This document shows, one piece after another, positions 34,714 to 46,125 of a stretch of DNA of 64,000 nt. Position 1 is the first letter of the stretch. Every line of letters begins with the position of its first letter. The stretch spans positions 434,001 to 498,000 of the forward strand of contig NTMA01000011.1 of NCBI GenBank assembly GCA_002917075.1, in the 5' to 3' direction. Position numbers and translations under genes: made by a program. The notes under the pieces are model-generated. The model ran no database searches, was not told the origin of the DNA, and saw nothing but the letters and a program-made list of their open reading frames with translations. The stretch is from Hawksworthiomyces lignivorus (Eukaryota > Ascomycota > Sordariomycetes > Ophiostomatales > Ophiostomataceae).

Positions 34714-37220
34714 TTAGGAGATGGTAACACTTCCGAACTCAGTTATAAACTTTCTTAACGCCTCCGATAACTGCCTGGTTCTGGTCGAGTCTCTGTCTGT
34801 CTCCTTCTGGCCGTCTGCAAACCTCCCGCGTTCCGTATCGCCAATTGCAAGAGGCAGCACAGCCACAATGTCGGAGAAACGCATCTCACAGTCTTCTTCC
34901 GTACGTGTCTTGGCAATCAAACATGCCATCCTGAGGACATTTTTGATGGTTCTCCCGTCAACAGGGATTTGTCCCAGAGCCGCTGCTTCGTCATCTGAGA
35001 GAGTGTAGCTGCATTTTGCATCCGCTAGGTTCTTCCATATCAGCTGCCTCTTCTCTAGGCTAAGATCAGTAAAAGGTATAGAGATGTGGATGCGGGAGTG
35101 AAAAGCCTTGTCAAAATCGACTAAACGATTGGTCGTCAGAAAGATGATACCGGGTTGGTATTCAAGGAGCCTCAGAAACACTGTTTCTACTTGTTTAGCC
35201 GACCTAAGCGCCATAAGGCTACATGAAGGTAGAGTGATAGCGGTCCACTTGCCTGAGATAACAGCGTTCCTTTCGACGCTATCGCCACGCCTCTCTGCTA
35301 AGAATGCATCAGCTTCGTCTAAAAGGAAGATAGCGTCCCAGCGAGAGGCTAGCTCAAATGCCTGCTCTAGTCGGCTCTGTATTGAAGTCGGAGAGGTTCC
35401 AAGCTCGCCGCAGCTCACGTTGTAAAGTGGCCTCTTCAGTGATTCCGCGATGCTCTCTAGAAGACCGGGGGAAAGTTAGTCGTGCTCCTATTATTCAAAG
35501 ATTGGGGAGGTTTGAGATTGACCAGCTGTCATTGTTTTCCCGCAGCCAGGAGGCCCGTGAAGCAGAAAGACCAGACCACGGCCCTTCCCTTGAATGAAAT
35601 CATCAAAATCGGTCGACTGGGTGGAATGTCCATCAACGAGGGTCCGGATTGCGTTTTTGATTCCATCGTCGACTTGCAGCTTATTGAAGACATCTATATT
35701 CCACTCGATCTTCTGGAGCTGGTCAATGAGAACCATCCCCCAGCCACGGACTGTGAACGAAAAGACGGGAACAAGAGGCGGGCAAGTCTCATGTTGATCT
35801 GGCACAAGAGGCTTCCTTGGCAGCTGGGCTTCAATATTCGAGGCCAAGCCGCTTGTTGCGACGCGTCTGAGTTGCATTCGGTTGTGGTAGTGGAAAGAAT
35901 CATCCGACGAACTGTCGCTGTCCTCGTTGTCCTCGTCCTCGTTGTCCTCGTTGTCGCCAACGGCCTTATTTTCGGGTAGAAGCGTGTCCCTAAATATTGG
36001 GTTCTGGCTTAGAAAGCCTTCGACGTCCACAACGACTCTCCCATTTGTCTCCGACCGTTGTCAGCACAAGATCACAAAATTGCAACCAGATCCCAGGAAG
36101 ACTGTAGAGCAGGAAGGGAGGGCAAGAAACGTACGGTGCTAGATGGGTTATCATGAATGCGGCAGCCCCGTCGATCGTCATCATCCCTCATTGTCCAGAA
36201 GGGACCGTGATACATCATAGGTGTGCCGATAGGAGACTTTGACCACTTGGAGCTGTCAATGCAATATCTCTCGTACTGCTCACCCCTCGTAATCGCAGCA
36301 GCTCTCAACACCTCTCTGTGCCTGCAAAACTCCAAGGGATAGACGGGAAGGCGGGTTATGCCGATGGTCTCGGTGAATGATGGGAAGGAGAAATCCGATT
36401 GAACCAGACCAAACTTCTGGCCATTGAAGCCTGTGTGGGCTACAGCGACGGTCCAGATTCGCGAGCTGCCGGACCCCTCGACTCGGAACGACTTCAAGAG
36501 GGCCAACCATTCTATTGGAGCTCCTGCGGCTGACGCGTTCTGAATAACGACGTGCTTTCCAGGCTTAAAAATGCTCCAGAGAAATTCGAAGTCAATCGTT
36601 CCGCTTTCCTTGAACGATCTAATTGTTTTGATTGTCTGCGACATATACTTCTCTTGAAAATCGACTAGCAGCTGAAGTTCCCTGCGAATTTCTTTCGTCG
36701 AGGCCTTTTTAATAGCCTCTTCAATATTCTCTCTGCAATAATATAGCTCCCGAAATGGATCCGGAATAACAATAGGGTCACGATTCAAACTGATACTGGT
36801 TAAACCTCTCGCCAGGGTGCGAAACTCGCGACGCAATGTGTCGGATTGAATCTCTAATTGCATTCCGAGCAGTGAATCTTCTCTTGCGTCGATTATGCGG
36901 CGGAGGAGCAAGGAGTATTCGCCAAACAGCCTTTTGAGTCGCTGGGCAGGCTTGTGCTGGTTCAAGTTTCGGGTGACGTGGAGGATGTCGCCATCCTCAC
37001 GCAATTCCCTGATATCTTCAAACTTCGAGTTAAAGATTGGCCGATCGTCCTCTGCATCTCCAATAGTGGCGGATAGAACTGGGGCCGATGCTGGGTTGTC
37101 GTCTAGGTGGATGTCATCTACGTGGAGACTTTTCTCTCTCGACCACACGAATTGATAGTCGGCGAAGCCATCTGGCTGCAACGCTAGCTGTGCTGCGGAA
37201 GTCGACGCATCTCCAGACAT
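34714..37220 (-). CDS. AAA+ ATPase with long fungal N-terminal region
   Basis: About 780 aa, four exons, with no membrane segment seen. The N-terminal part starts MSGDASTSAAQLALQ at 37220, and contains SQTIKTIRSF and FEFLWSIFKPGKHVV, typical of a conserved fungal region that precedes an AAA core. An intron (donor at HDNPSST, acceptor near 36045) leads to TNGRVVVDVEGFL, then an acidic stretch (DNEDNEDEDNEDSDSSSDD), and the P-loop GPPGCGKT. A second intron ends near 35452, giving ESIAESLKRPLYNVSCGELG. Walker B is AIFLLDEADAFL and sensor 1 is IIFLTTNR. A GC-AG intron at 35181-35252 must be removed; it is in frame, so naive translation would insert 24 residues between NAVIS and VFLRLLEY. AAA+ proteins of this fungal family have no established specific role. 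It is divergent from the membrane protein at 37839. Confidence 0.85.
35181..35252 (-). other. GC-AG intron in the AAA+ gene
   Basis: On the minus strand the donor is cag|gcaagt and the acceptor aaacag|tg, with a ctaaa-type branch site upstream of the acceptor. The length is 72 nt with no in-frame stop. Removing it joins NAVIS to VFLRLLEYQPG, as AAA+ relatives read. Inference from pattern and family conservation. Confidence 0.8.
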
Positions 37221-37838
37221 TCTGAGTCGTCGAATTGCTCAATTGAGTATGAATAGAGAGGCTTCAATGGGCAAGACGATGTGATTTTGTTGCGCAATGA
37301 GCTACGGGTAGCCTGTGTGCTTCAATAAGGACATGGATATATGCTGGCTGCAAAGACACGAATCCAACTGCGATGGAGAACTCCGGCAATCCAAATATGC
37401 CTCTCTACCAACCTATACGTTACCTTGCCACGGTCACAACAGCTGATGTCGAGGTCGAATTTGATTGGCAGCTGCAATAAAAGCTGAAAAAAAAAATGCG
37501 GGTGATGTATTGTGTGGCTGACTGAAAAGGTAGGTATCGCGTGATGCATCTTCTCCAATTATTAGATATTCTGATTTTTATAACCTAAAAAGGAAATTGG
37601 TATCATGATCTTTGTTCACACGCCGTGCTTCATGATAGTAGAGGTTAGGCAAGGCTGTGCTGACTTCCCGTATACAAATAGAGTAAGATAGAAACAGAAG
37701 AGGGGGGTGTGTGTCCTCGATTCCGTTTCCCGATTTCCCAGACGCCTATATTGACATTCTCCCTGCCTTTTCCTCCTGTCCGTCCACTACTATCAAAAAT
37801 CTATCAGAAATCTTTTAAGCCATCAGTCGCTGATCGAC
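37221..37838. promoter_or_regulatory. Divergent promoter region of AAA+ ATPase and membrane protein
   Basis: About 620 bp between divergent starts, with pyrimidine-rich stretches just before 37839. No gene supported. Confidence 0.4.
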
Positions 37839-40250
37839 ATGAATCCTCTTCCCAAGAAGCGACATGCCGCCGCCGTGTTCGAAGCAAAGCACAAGGACAT
37901 ACAGCGCACCAAGACACTATTTCTAGCGACGTCGGATCCGCGGACTCGAACGTATGTGGAGAGGGAGAGATTCCGCGTCGAGAATCTGGATGTCGACGAG
38001 GAACGGATTTGCCATGGACTCAACTGCCACCTTCGCTTCAAAGTCAAAGAAGGGTACGAGATGAGAAACCTTCCCAAGTTCCATGACCTGGCCCGATACG
38101 ACGTGCGCGCCGATCAAGAACTGGAGTTATGGAAATCTGAAGTTCGTCGCCTAGCAGCTGCGGTGAGGTCGCCGGATCCGCCATCTTTGAAAGCATCTCC
38201 AGAATGGTTTGGGCGTGTGGACTCGGAGGGCTACAACCGCTTGCATATTATCGGGCTCGCCGTTTATTTTGCTCTCGACGTCTGTTTACACGACAACGAG
38301 CTCGTGATGCTCGAGTTCCAGCCTCCAATGGCTAACGCGGATACCTTCTCCACCGCCCATAAAAGGCTACTTCGGAACTTCAACCCCGACGAAGGGACCA
38401 CACGCTACGATCGGAATATCAAGTTGGACAAGCACAACAGTGAGGCGTACCAGACCCTCGTAAATTACCTCACTGCTGTACTCGCGCGCCTCCTCATCAG
38501 GACGATGAAGGGCCGATTTTGGGTTGACAACTGTCTGAGCACCGTCGCCAAGTTTGCCGCCAAGTTGAAGGTGGTCGGAGCCGACCTACCACAGGCCGTT
38601 TGTCGAGCTTTCGAAGCCCAGAAGGAATTTCAGGTGCGAATGAGCCAGAAAGCCAAGTTCCAGACCATTATCCAGTCTATCACTATAACCAGCCAGCGAT
38701 CCGGAGACGGCGAGGAAACCGACGATGACCCCATGGCGAAGCAGCAGACGGTATTGCGGACAGATCTAGACACCTCAGGGTTGAGGTATTTCATGGTTAT
38801 GGACGCCTTCAACTATAGCATAGGCATGCTTCTAGCTGCATCCATCGTGGATCTGACCTGGAACGAGGAGACTGAACAGCCGGCCGATGTATTCGAGACC
38901 AGTGCCGTAGTTTACGACACTGGACTCCGCGGGACGAAGACCCAGCTGTGTCGAGAACGTGACGGATCCATCGGCGTTGCCGGCGAGCGGAATGTCATCC
39001 ATTGTGCTGGCGTGGCCTTCGATGTCTGTCGGGAGGTTTGGGACAAATTGCCCTTGACGCTAGCCCCTCCTTCGCCCTACACGTGTTTCGACTGGAACTG
39101 GACGGAGCTAGCGGAGTCCGGGAGTCTAGGACGCTCTTCACCGGGATCCAGGAAGTTGACGGTTATGAGTGACGTAATCACGGCTCTCGTACCGTACCTA
39201 ATGTTTTGTGGCACGTTCCCCACTCAGCTAGCACAGATGACTCGGCTTGTAATCCTGACTTCGGACCCAACTGAGCCGGCCGAGTACTACCAGCAGGACG
39301 GTTATCTCGCCGTCGCCCGGGTACGCACGTCCAGACACGAAGCCTTATACGGCGCGCAATTCCATAGTGTGTTCGAGTCTCCGATGGCTCAGGAACGGGC
39401 CCTTGCTGGCGTGACAGGAGAAGAATGGGAGAAGAACCCAGCCTCGAAAGCATTACGAAGTCGTTATGAAGCGACTAACGAAAAGTTTCGAAGTGCCTTA
39501 GAGCAAGTAGACGACTGGATCATTGATGAGCGGTCTATAATCGTCACGAGCGTCTGGTATTCATGGGTGGTGCTAGCCATCATTGGCGTCGTTGTTGTGG
39601 GAGGCGTTGCGCTGGTCGCGATGAGGGATATTATTCCAAGTGTTGACCCGTCCAATCTGACGGTGCTGGTCTGGACTGCGGCGGGTTTCGCCGTCGTATA
39701 CGCCAAATCGAGACGAGTCGAGGACTGGCCCTGGCGCGACTTCCTTCACGGCCGTGTTGTTTGCCGGTCCGTGACTGAGGTAAACGCGGTCACCAAAGTC
39801 GACCCACAGTTGCTGCTTGCTATCCTTCTGCGCTACGAGACACGCATGTTCCTCAAGAAAAGGGGTCCCTTCAACAATCTTTTCCAGCGCAAATCTGAAG
39901 ACGGCTTTAGCATCGACGTCCCGCCGCTTGTCGAAACCGCGGCTGCCGGAGGTCATATTTTCATCAAGGTTGACAGCCTGAATGGGCCAGCTTTAGTCGG
40001 CCTTGAGGGACACATCTGGGCGGTGTACGAGTCTATTTCACCCAAGGATCGGAGCAAGGCAGGGGATACCTTTATCTGCCGTGACTTCGAGGACCCAGCA
40101 CACTATCGGCTTACCACGGAGAACGGGAAAGGAGAGGACGCAAGTGGAGGCACACGGGATCCGCCACTACGACTTTTTCCCATTTGCACAAACGAGCTGG
40201 CTTGGTATCGGGTCCAGGGAATCTTTTCCGAGAGGGCGCTCTTCGGTTAA
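37839..40250 (+). CDS. Large membrane-anchored protein of unknown function
   Basis: An intact 803-aa single-exon frame, starting MNPLPKKRHAAAVFEAKHK. I do not recognise the family. The N-terminal two thirds is soluble and mixed-charge, with a short acidic segment (GDGEETDDDPM near residue 290). Two hydrophobic segments lie at about 585-610 (SWVVLAIIGVVVVGGVALVAM) and about 620-640 (NLTVLVWTAAGFAVVYA), giving a hairpin through a membrane. Between and after them is DWPWRDFLHGRVVCRSVTEV, and the C-terminal 150 residues are soluble. No signal peptide is seen. The uninterrupted length, codon use like its neighbours and absence of stops make it a real gene. It shares a promoter region with the AAA+ ATPase, so the two may be co-expressed; no partnership is shown. 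Confidence 0.85.
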   Translation: MNPLPKKRHAAAVFEAKHKDIQRTKTLFLATSDPRTRTYVERERFRVENLDVDEERICHGLNCHLRFKVKEGYEMRNLPKFHDLARYDVRADQELELWKSEVRRLAAAVRSPDPPSLKASPEWFGRVDSEGYNRLHIIGLAVYFALDVCLHDNELVMLEFQPPMANADTFSTAHKRLLRNFNPDEGTTRYDRNIKLDKHNSEAYQTLVNYLTAVLARLLIRTMKGRFWVDNCLSTVAKFAAKLKVVGADLPQAVCRAFEAQKEFQVRMSQKAKFQTIIQSITITSQRSGDGEETDDDPMAKQQTVLRTDLDTSGLRYFMVMDAFNYSIGMLLAASIVDLTWNEETEQPADVFETSAVVYDTGLRGTKTQLCRERDGSIGVAGERNVIHCAGVAFDVCREVWDKLPLTLAPPSPYTCFDWNWTELAESGSLGRSSPGSRKLTVMSDVITALVPYLMFCGTFPTQLAQMTRLVILTSDPTEPAEYYQQDGYLAVARVRTSRHEALYGAQFHSVFESPMAQERALAGVTGEEWEKNPASKALRSRYEATNEKFRSALEQVDDWIIDERSIIVTSVWYSWVVLAIIGVVVVGGVALVAMRDIIPSVDPSNLTVLVWTAAGFAVVYAKSRRVEDWPWRDFLHGRVVCRSVTEVNAVTKVDPQLLLAILLRYETRMFLKKRGPFNNLFQRKSEDGFSIDVPPLVETAAAGGHIFIKVDSLNGPALVGLEGHIWAVYESISPKDRSKAGDTFICRDFEDPAHYRLTTENGKGEDASGGTRDPPLRLFPICTNELAWYRVQGIFSERALFG

Positions 40251-40673
40251 TGGCAACTGGCTCGTTGGAGTGACGTATGGTAGCTTCAGGGATGCCTTAT
40301 ATACGTCGGTATTCTTGCCACTACTCAAAAACACTTTCGTCATCTTCCGTATGCATCCAACTACTACAAATCTCATTTTTGCGTTGCGTAGAGCATTTGG
40401 TGGCAGACAAAGTTGCAAACATGGCGCATTACGAAGCCATTTTTAGTAGTCCCTTCTCAACTCACCATGTTTACAGGCGGCAATATAAAAGCTAAAAGGT
40501 TGTAACACCATTATTCGTCTTCTTTTTCTTTTTCTTTTTCTTTCAGAAAATATGTTTATTTACGCTACATTGTTTCGTAGCATGTTCCCGAACTATGACT
40601 TAAAGATAATTATCATTGAAAACATTTACCACGGTGATCCTATGAAGAATATTTATCAATTAGATCTTCTTTC
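40251..40673. other. Convergent intergenic region
   Basis: About 420 bp between two 3' ends, including a tctttttctttt-type pyrimidine repeat at about 40520-40545. No gene. Confidence 0.45.
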
Positions 40674-42733
40674 TTACTCAAGCACCATGCTAGTATCTGA
40701 TGAGGGCTTTTTGCGCCTTTGACAGCAGCGATATGATTTGAGGCCCCTAGTTCTCGACGCCACTCCGTGTTTTTTAAATTTGTCGTGAATAGCAGCCCTG
40801 GCCTCACAGCTATATCTAGCACAAAACTGATGCTCTGGCCGTTCAACCCGGAATGCTTCCTCCCAGTCGCGTGAGAGCTGGGCTGTTTCAGTATCGTCAA
40901 GATCATGGATCTCGGAAAGGTGCTGTATTACATCCTCAGCTGTATTACCTTTGGGCTCGTGTGGAGTTTCAATAAAAGCGCAGGTATCTAGGCCGCAAGC
41001 CGGCATACTTGGCAGCTCGCATTTGTCGCTAAAGACATAGGCTTTCGCAAAATAGAGACTTGCCCTTTGCCGAATTTTGGCGCGCGCGTCGTCGGTAAAG
41101 TGTTTGCCCCATTCCGGAAGTCGTAGACCTTCGCCAGGAATTTTACAATATTGACCATCTATGAGCATTTCGGTTCCGGCCCACGGTACTTTGCGGAGAA
41201 ATATGGCGTCGTTGAGGTAACACTTTTCGGCAAACACTGTCCACAGTTGGAGATGTTGGATTACGAGATTCCGGAAATCGCTAATACCCCATTGGTGTAT
41301 CTGATCTACTAATGATAGAAGCTCCCAGGCCGACCGCTCTGTCGTGACGCGGCCGCTCCAGATCCTCTGGAATACCTACAGGGCGACGATATGTCAGCCA
41401 AAAAGGAAAACCAACATTCTTATCGAATGAAAAACTTACATATACATTTTTGCTCATGCCCACGTGCCCTGCATACTCACGGTTGAGCCTTTGTCTCTTG
41501 TAGCCCAAAAGGACGTGCCAATAAGCGCCAAATGAAGTAAATGCAAATACTTGTCCCTTGAGATTGGAGGCTGGTGTGTCTGCGTTGGTCTTACCAAGAT
41601 TCCTTAGCTTCTGTATCAGGCTGTCCAAAATGTCGAGATACGCTGCTGCTGCAGCACACACTTACTGTCGAGCCTCACGAGGATCGCCATTCCACCCCTT
41701 CGCTTCATATGCGGCAAAGGGAAAGACAAGATTCGCATCGCCCCAGTGCGGGTCCGACAAGACGCTACTTTGCCGATGATGAGCAAGTGCTTCCAGGCGA
41801 TCACGGTCCAGGCTCCAGTCGGCCGAGGCATTCTGCAAATCTTCCTTCTGGTAAGTGGCTAGCCCGATGGTGGCATCCGGAATTCGTCTGATGAGCTTAG
41901 ACTCCCCCGTGAGAAGGCATGAAACGGGGTATGTTTCTTGCTCGATCTTGTAGTATTCATGTCTGTCGCTTTGTATTTCTCGTCAGCTATATCGTTTTGA
42001 CTGCACAGAGGCACGGCATACTTACATTTCCAACAGCGGATCGTTCCTCATATTTCCAAAGACATCTTCCCAGGCGTCGGCCTCCCACGCGTGCTCGCTC
42101 TTGTTCCATTTCTCGTTTCCCATGGCATGTTGCGAGAGCACTTGGGCTCTGACCCGACGCTCTGTCTCGTCAACGCCATCCCAGTCCATGCCCTCGAGCG
42201 ACGGCACCCACAGTTCGTGACCTTCGGCCCACTCGGGAGAAAAATGATGGCGGTAGTAGATGCCTTGAGCGTTCGCCCCCCAGTCGCGGCTAAAATGTGC
42301 GAGCAAGTCTGGATGTCCCCAGGTGTGAGGGTGGAGGTAGCTTAGCATGTTAGCGTTGTTGACTAGCAACCCGAAAACAGCAGAACAGTAGCGCATACTT
42401 CTCTGGGCCCACGTAATATGTTTCAATAGCCTGAGCTATCTCGCTGTCGGGCTTGTCTTTAATCTTGTACATATCGACCGAAGGCGACACTGGCATTTTA
42501 AACTTGCTTCGCCAAGAGCCACCAGATCGTCGTAGGATTCGGCGTCCATCTAAAGTGAAACCCTGACATTTCGACATAAGAAGCTCATATTCTTTCATCG
42601 CGATATCATTATCAGGACCGGACTGTGGTGCATGCTTGTCGATCTCTTCTTCATCAATCAAGCCAGGTTTCTCGACCAATGGCCCATCTGGTACCCGGGC
42701 CTGTTCGTGGGAAACTTCGGGCATAGTTGGCAT
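40674..42733 (-). CDS. PD-(D/E)XK-nuclease-like fungal protein with an in-frame stop
   Basis: About 590 residues if read through, in five exons, starting MPTMPEVSHEQARVP at 42733. Exon joints restore GPENYLHPHTWGHPDLL (intron near 42395-42337) and EMIHEYYKIEQETYPVSC (intron near 42025). The nuclease-like core reads TGESKLIRRIPDATIGL, then FPFAAYEAKGWNGDPREARQ; the Asp and the Glu-Ala-Lys fit the PD-(D/E)XK superfamily. Directly after ...EARQ an in-frame TAA (41662-41664) precedes VCAAAAAYLDILD, where relatives continue a helix. CAA to TAA is a single C-to-T change and also creates a perfect gtaagt donor, so splicing to 41618 could skip the stop. The C-terminal half contains paired Cys (CGLDTCAF, CARYSCEARAAIH), possibly zinc-binding. 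Function unknown; may be a pseudogene. Confidence 0.65.
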
Positions 42734-43439
42734 TATATTTAGATTTAACGTGTTTTTTCGAACATTTGGAATATCGAATTCTGAAAAAGATGTTAGAGAC
42801 GTTACTGTCCACATTAACCGAAAAAAATAAGACAAAGACAAGAACAAACTAAAATTCTTGGAGTTGCTGATGATAACATTTTATCCTGGATCTTCAACGG
42901 GAAGTGCCGGGCCGCTCTGCTAGGCTCTCATCTCTGGAGAGTGGCACGCTGATTTCTAAGTTAGGCAGCAGCACGGCTACCTCCTTGTTTCTTAATGCTT
43001 AAGGACTCATAGCTCTTGTAAAAGATTCGCGGAAAAGCGGCAGTGCACAACCAACTCAGCAATATATAGAAGAGGCTATGCAGGCGCCCTATCACTGCAT
43101 ATTTCCCTCCTCTGAAGACCGGATAAATAATGAGCACAGCAGGGTAGACTCGTACTCCGTATACTATTTTTATATTAGACTGTGCAGCTACAGCGTTACA
43201 GCAGCCTCTGATAAAAGAAAATCGTATTAACGGTCTAAGCTGCGACTCGCTCAAATGTCCTTGCGTTAAACAGCAGCGCGGACTCTTCCATGGTATGCCC
43301 AAATCGTCTACAACCCATATGCAGGCCCCGAAACCAAATATACGCCTAGTCACAAACCCCGAAGTTGTTAACCCATGACGACCCTTGACCTCTCCGCCCG
43401 CTATCCTATTTCCGAACATCTAATTCTTTGTGGGGCGCT
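42734..43439. other. Intergenic sequence
   Basis: About 700 bp. A 152-codon minus frame at 42961-43419 ends next to the carrier gene, but shows no motif and I do not call it. It includes the carrier gene's 3' flank. Confidence 0.4.
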
Positions 43440-44499
43440 CTATGCCTTCGTTAACTTTTCCTCCTTGTGGATCTCGATGCCCGGCGGCGCGCCGACGAGC
43501 GCCTTGCACTGGGCGTAGATGACGAACTGGCCGGCGACGAGGCCGCAGGTCATGACGACACGCGGGCCGAGGCCGGTGAGCAGCAGGCGCTTGGGGCCGA
43601 ATTCGGTGGCGAGGCGGAACATGCGGCCGAGAACGCTCTGGTTGGGGTCGCCGGCGCCCTTGTTCATGGCAGAGAGCAGGGTGTCGGCCGGGTGAGAGAG
43701 CACGGCGGCGGCGACGCCAGCCACAATGCCCGACGTCAGCTCGACGCCGGTGGACTGCAGGTGGGTCAGGCGGGCCTTGCGCTCGGGCCCCATGGCACGG
43801 TAGATGACCTCGTTGGCGGCCTCGTGGACGGAGAACTGGCCGATGGCGTAGGGCACCTGCTTGAAGAGCAGGGGCACGAAGCCGGCGTAGAAGCCGCGGA
43901 AGCCTTCCTCGCGGGCGAGGCGCAGGAAGCCCGAGGCGAGGCCCGTGGCGAAGCCGCGCTGGGACACGAGGCGGATGCGCGTGGCCTCGAGCGGGCACAG
44001 GGCGATGTCGGCAAAGAACTCGGCGCTGGCGCTGGCGCCCAGGTAGATGGCCGTGCGGCGCGGGGTGGCGCGCTCGGGCCCGCCAGCTAGGTCAATGTAC
44101 TTCTTCTTGAAGAACTCGTAGCCCGCAAACTTGCCACCGCCCTGCACGAGGTAGCCGACTGCGGTGGGGCCGAAGCCCGTTAGCAGCGCGGCCGCGCCCT
44201 CGCCGGCAACGATGCGCCGCGCCGCCTGGACCATGTTGAGGCCCTTCATGGCATCGTCGACCTGGATGCGCGTCTTCACGACGTCGATGGGCGTGGCGGC
44301 CTGTGCATCTGCGTTAGCGATCTACGAGAGCATTTATACGAGCACTGGCAGCAGGAAGACTGCCAAGCAAGTCTGGGAAGGACAGAATTGAGAAACATAC
44401 GCCATGAGTGAGAGTTGCTGCCAAGGCGCCAGCACCGAAGAACTTGACGTAGTCGGCCGCCTTGAAATTGGGCGTCTGGCTTACTGGCGGGGCCGCCAT
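43440..44499 (-). CDS. Mitochondrial phosphate carrier
   Basis: Imports phosphate into mitochondria with protons, across the inner membrane; about 322 aa, two exons. The first exon is MAAPPVSQTPNFKAADYVKFF...TLTHG, followed by an intron ending near 44331 and IANADAQAATPIDVVKTRIQ. The three mitochondrial-carrier repeats are visible: P-x-D-x-x-K in TPIDVVKTRIQ, P-x-E-x-x-R in CPLEATRIRLVSQ and P-x-D in SHPADTLLSAMNK, each followed by a G-rich second helix. YEFFKKKYID and EFFADIALCPLEATRIR are typical of the phosphate-carrier (Mir1-like) subgroup. GC content is far higher than in the surrounding intergenic DNA and codons end mostly in G or C, as for strongly expressed genes. It may be the main carrier or a paralogue. 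Confidence 0.92.
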
Positions 44500-46125
44500 G
44501 GTTGTAAGTTCTGTCGCGTTTGTTGACGGTGCAGCCTATTCTGTTCCGTGTCGAATAAGAATTGAGTCTTTAAAACGGAACTCTTATCGCCAATTGCCAG
44601 TTTCTATTTAGTAGATAGATACAAAGATTGCGATCGTGACCGGGAGCGCCGGGTGGGTGTTGTGTCGTCGAGACCTCTGAGGTAAATGACTCAGCAAAAA
44701 GCAATGACGTAAGACAAGAAAAATCGCGCTGGAATGTGAAAAGAGGGTGCGATGCGATAAGGCTGGAAGTGTGGGAAGAGACGCCGAAGGAACCAGTAAT
44801 TAAGGTAAAAGCAGCAGATTGAAAAGAGAAAAGAGAAAAGAGAAAGTCCCGAGAAGAAATAAGAAGAAGTAAAGAAATGAAAGAGCTGGAGTCCAAACTT
44901 TAAAGAAGAAAAAGACACTCTGCTCTCCATGCCGCATACATTGGAGCTGAAAAGCTTGCAGCCCAAAAAACCCCGGTTTGAAAGAATGCCATCATCGAAT
45001 CCACCGGAAAGTCCTCGCTCTCGTTTATTTCCAGTGGACGCGAAACACCGAGAGCGCAATTGTCGATTGCATATCAGCACTAACAACTACGAATTCCCGC
45101 GCCTCGGGTCCGCCGGGAATGCCGCTTCAGGGGTATTGGATCGTTGGTTGGACGGCGGGCGTCCAAGATAGGGAGGGACAGCGGAATGACGAAAGGGCAG
45201 GCATTGAGCCACTAAAATGATCGGATGCACCCTCAATACGAAGAGACACAAGCTCACGCCACAGCATACCAGCGTACCTTTCCGAGATTAGTGGCTCTAA
45301 AGTAAGGATAAAGATCGATGGAGATCTGCCGCTAATAGCTCGGCCTCCATTCGGATATTTCTGTATCCGCAATGTTATACGATTTATGCAATTTATGCAA
45401 TACGAGGCGTCCCTGTGCGAATCCTATTTCGAGTCCAAGCACCAATACTACACAGTCTGGCACTGGCCCTAATTACCTCAGCATTGGTTGCGCTTAGTAG
45501 CCATCTTATATCGTTCAAGCAAAGAATTTGAAAAAGATCAAGGGAGGCTTTTGTCAGAGAGAAAAGGGTAGGAGAGAGAAGAAGAGAGGTACTCCGTAGA
45601 TGAGATTTTCTAGTAGCTCTGCGGGCGGCTTTCTTACTTATTGGATTAAACAATCTACTTGTACTGAGTATTAATTACTATAGAGCTGGAGGCTTAGCTC
45701 ACGTTATGAAACCATCTAGAACTTAGTGCTTCACACCGCTGTAACCCATAGCCTATAGCGTGGTGAGAGGCTATATTACGAGAAATATAGTTAAGCGCAG
45801 CCCTATTAAGCAGTGGACCCTGCCCAAATCCTCCCCGCGTGGCTAGGCTGCATAGAGGCCAATATGTAACCCTGTCTAGGCAGGCAACTTGACAATGAGT
45901 TGGTGCAATTCAACCTCATCCGTTTGGAGGGGGTATTAAGGTAGCTCGAGGGCCATCGAAATTCAAAATTCTATGTACATAGGGGCTATTTTCTTCTGTT
46001 GTTCTTAGAAGCAGTGCCAACTCTAGATGTAATACATTATCCTTTACGCTCTGTAGGAAACACAGTCCTAGTGGACCTTCATAGACTAGGTGCTCCCTGC
46101 TATCAGCTCCACTTCCCTGCAAGCC
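44500..46125. other. Intergenic sequence
   Basis: About 1.6 kb. The left part is the phosphate carrier's promoter with purine-rich runs (gaaaagagaaaagagaaa near 44820). No gene is supported on either strand; short frames at 44691-45220 and 45393-45653 have no motif. Confidence 0.45.

Noticed and set aside
42961..43419. 152-codon minus frame next to the phosphate carrier
   Set aside because: No motif, no plausible codon bias, ends in low-complexity residues; likely 3' flank of the carrier gene.
43420..43998. Long Arg/Pro-rich frame overlapping the phosphate carrier (and the plus frame 43467-44090)
   Set aside because: Shadow frames caused by the very high GC of the carrier gene; same effect explains the frames overlapping the HET gene at 46342-47960.
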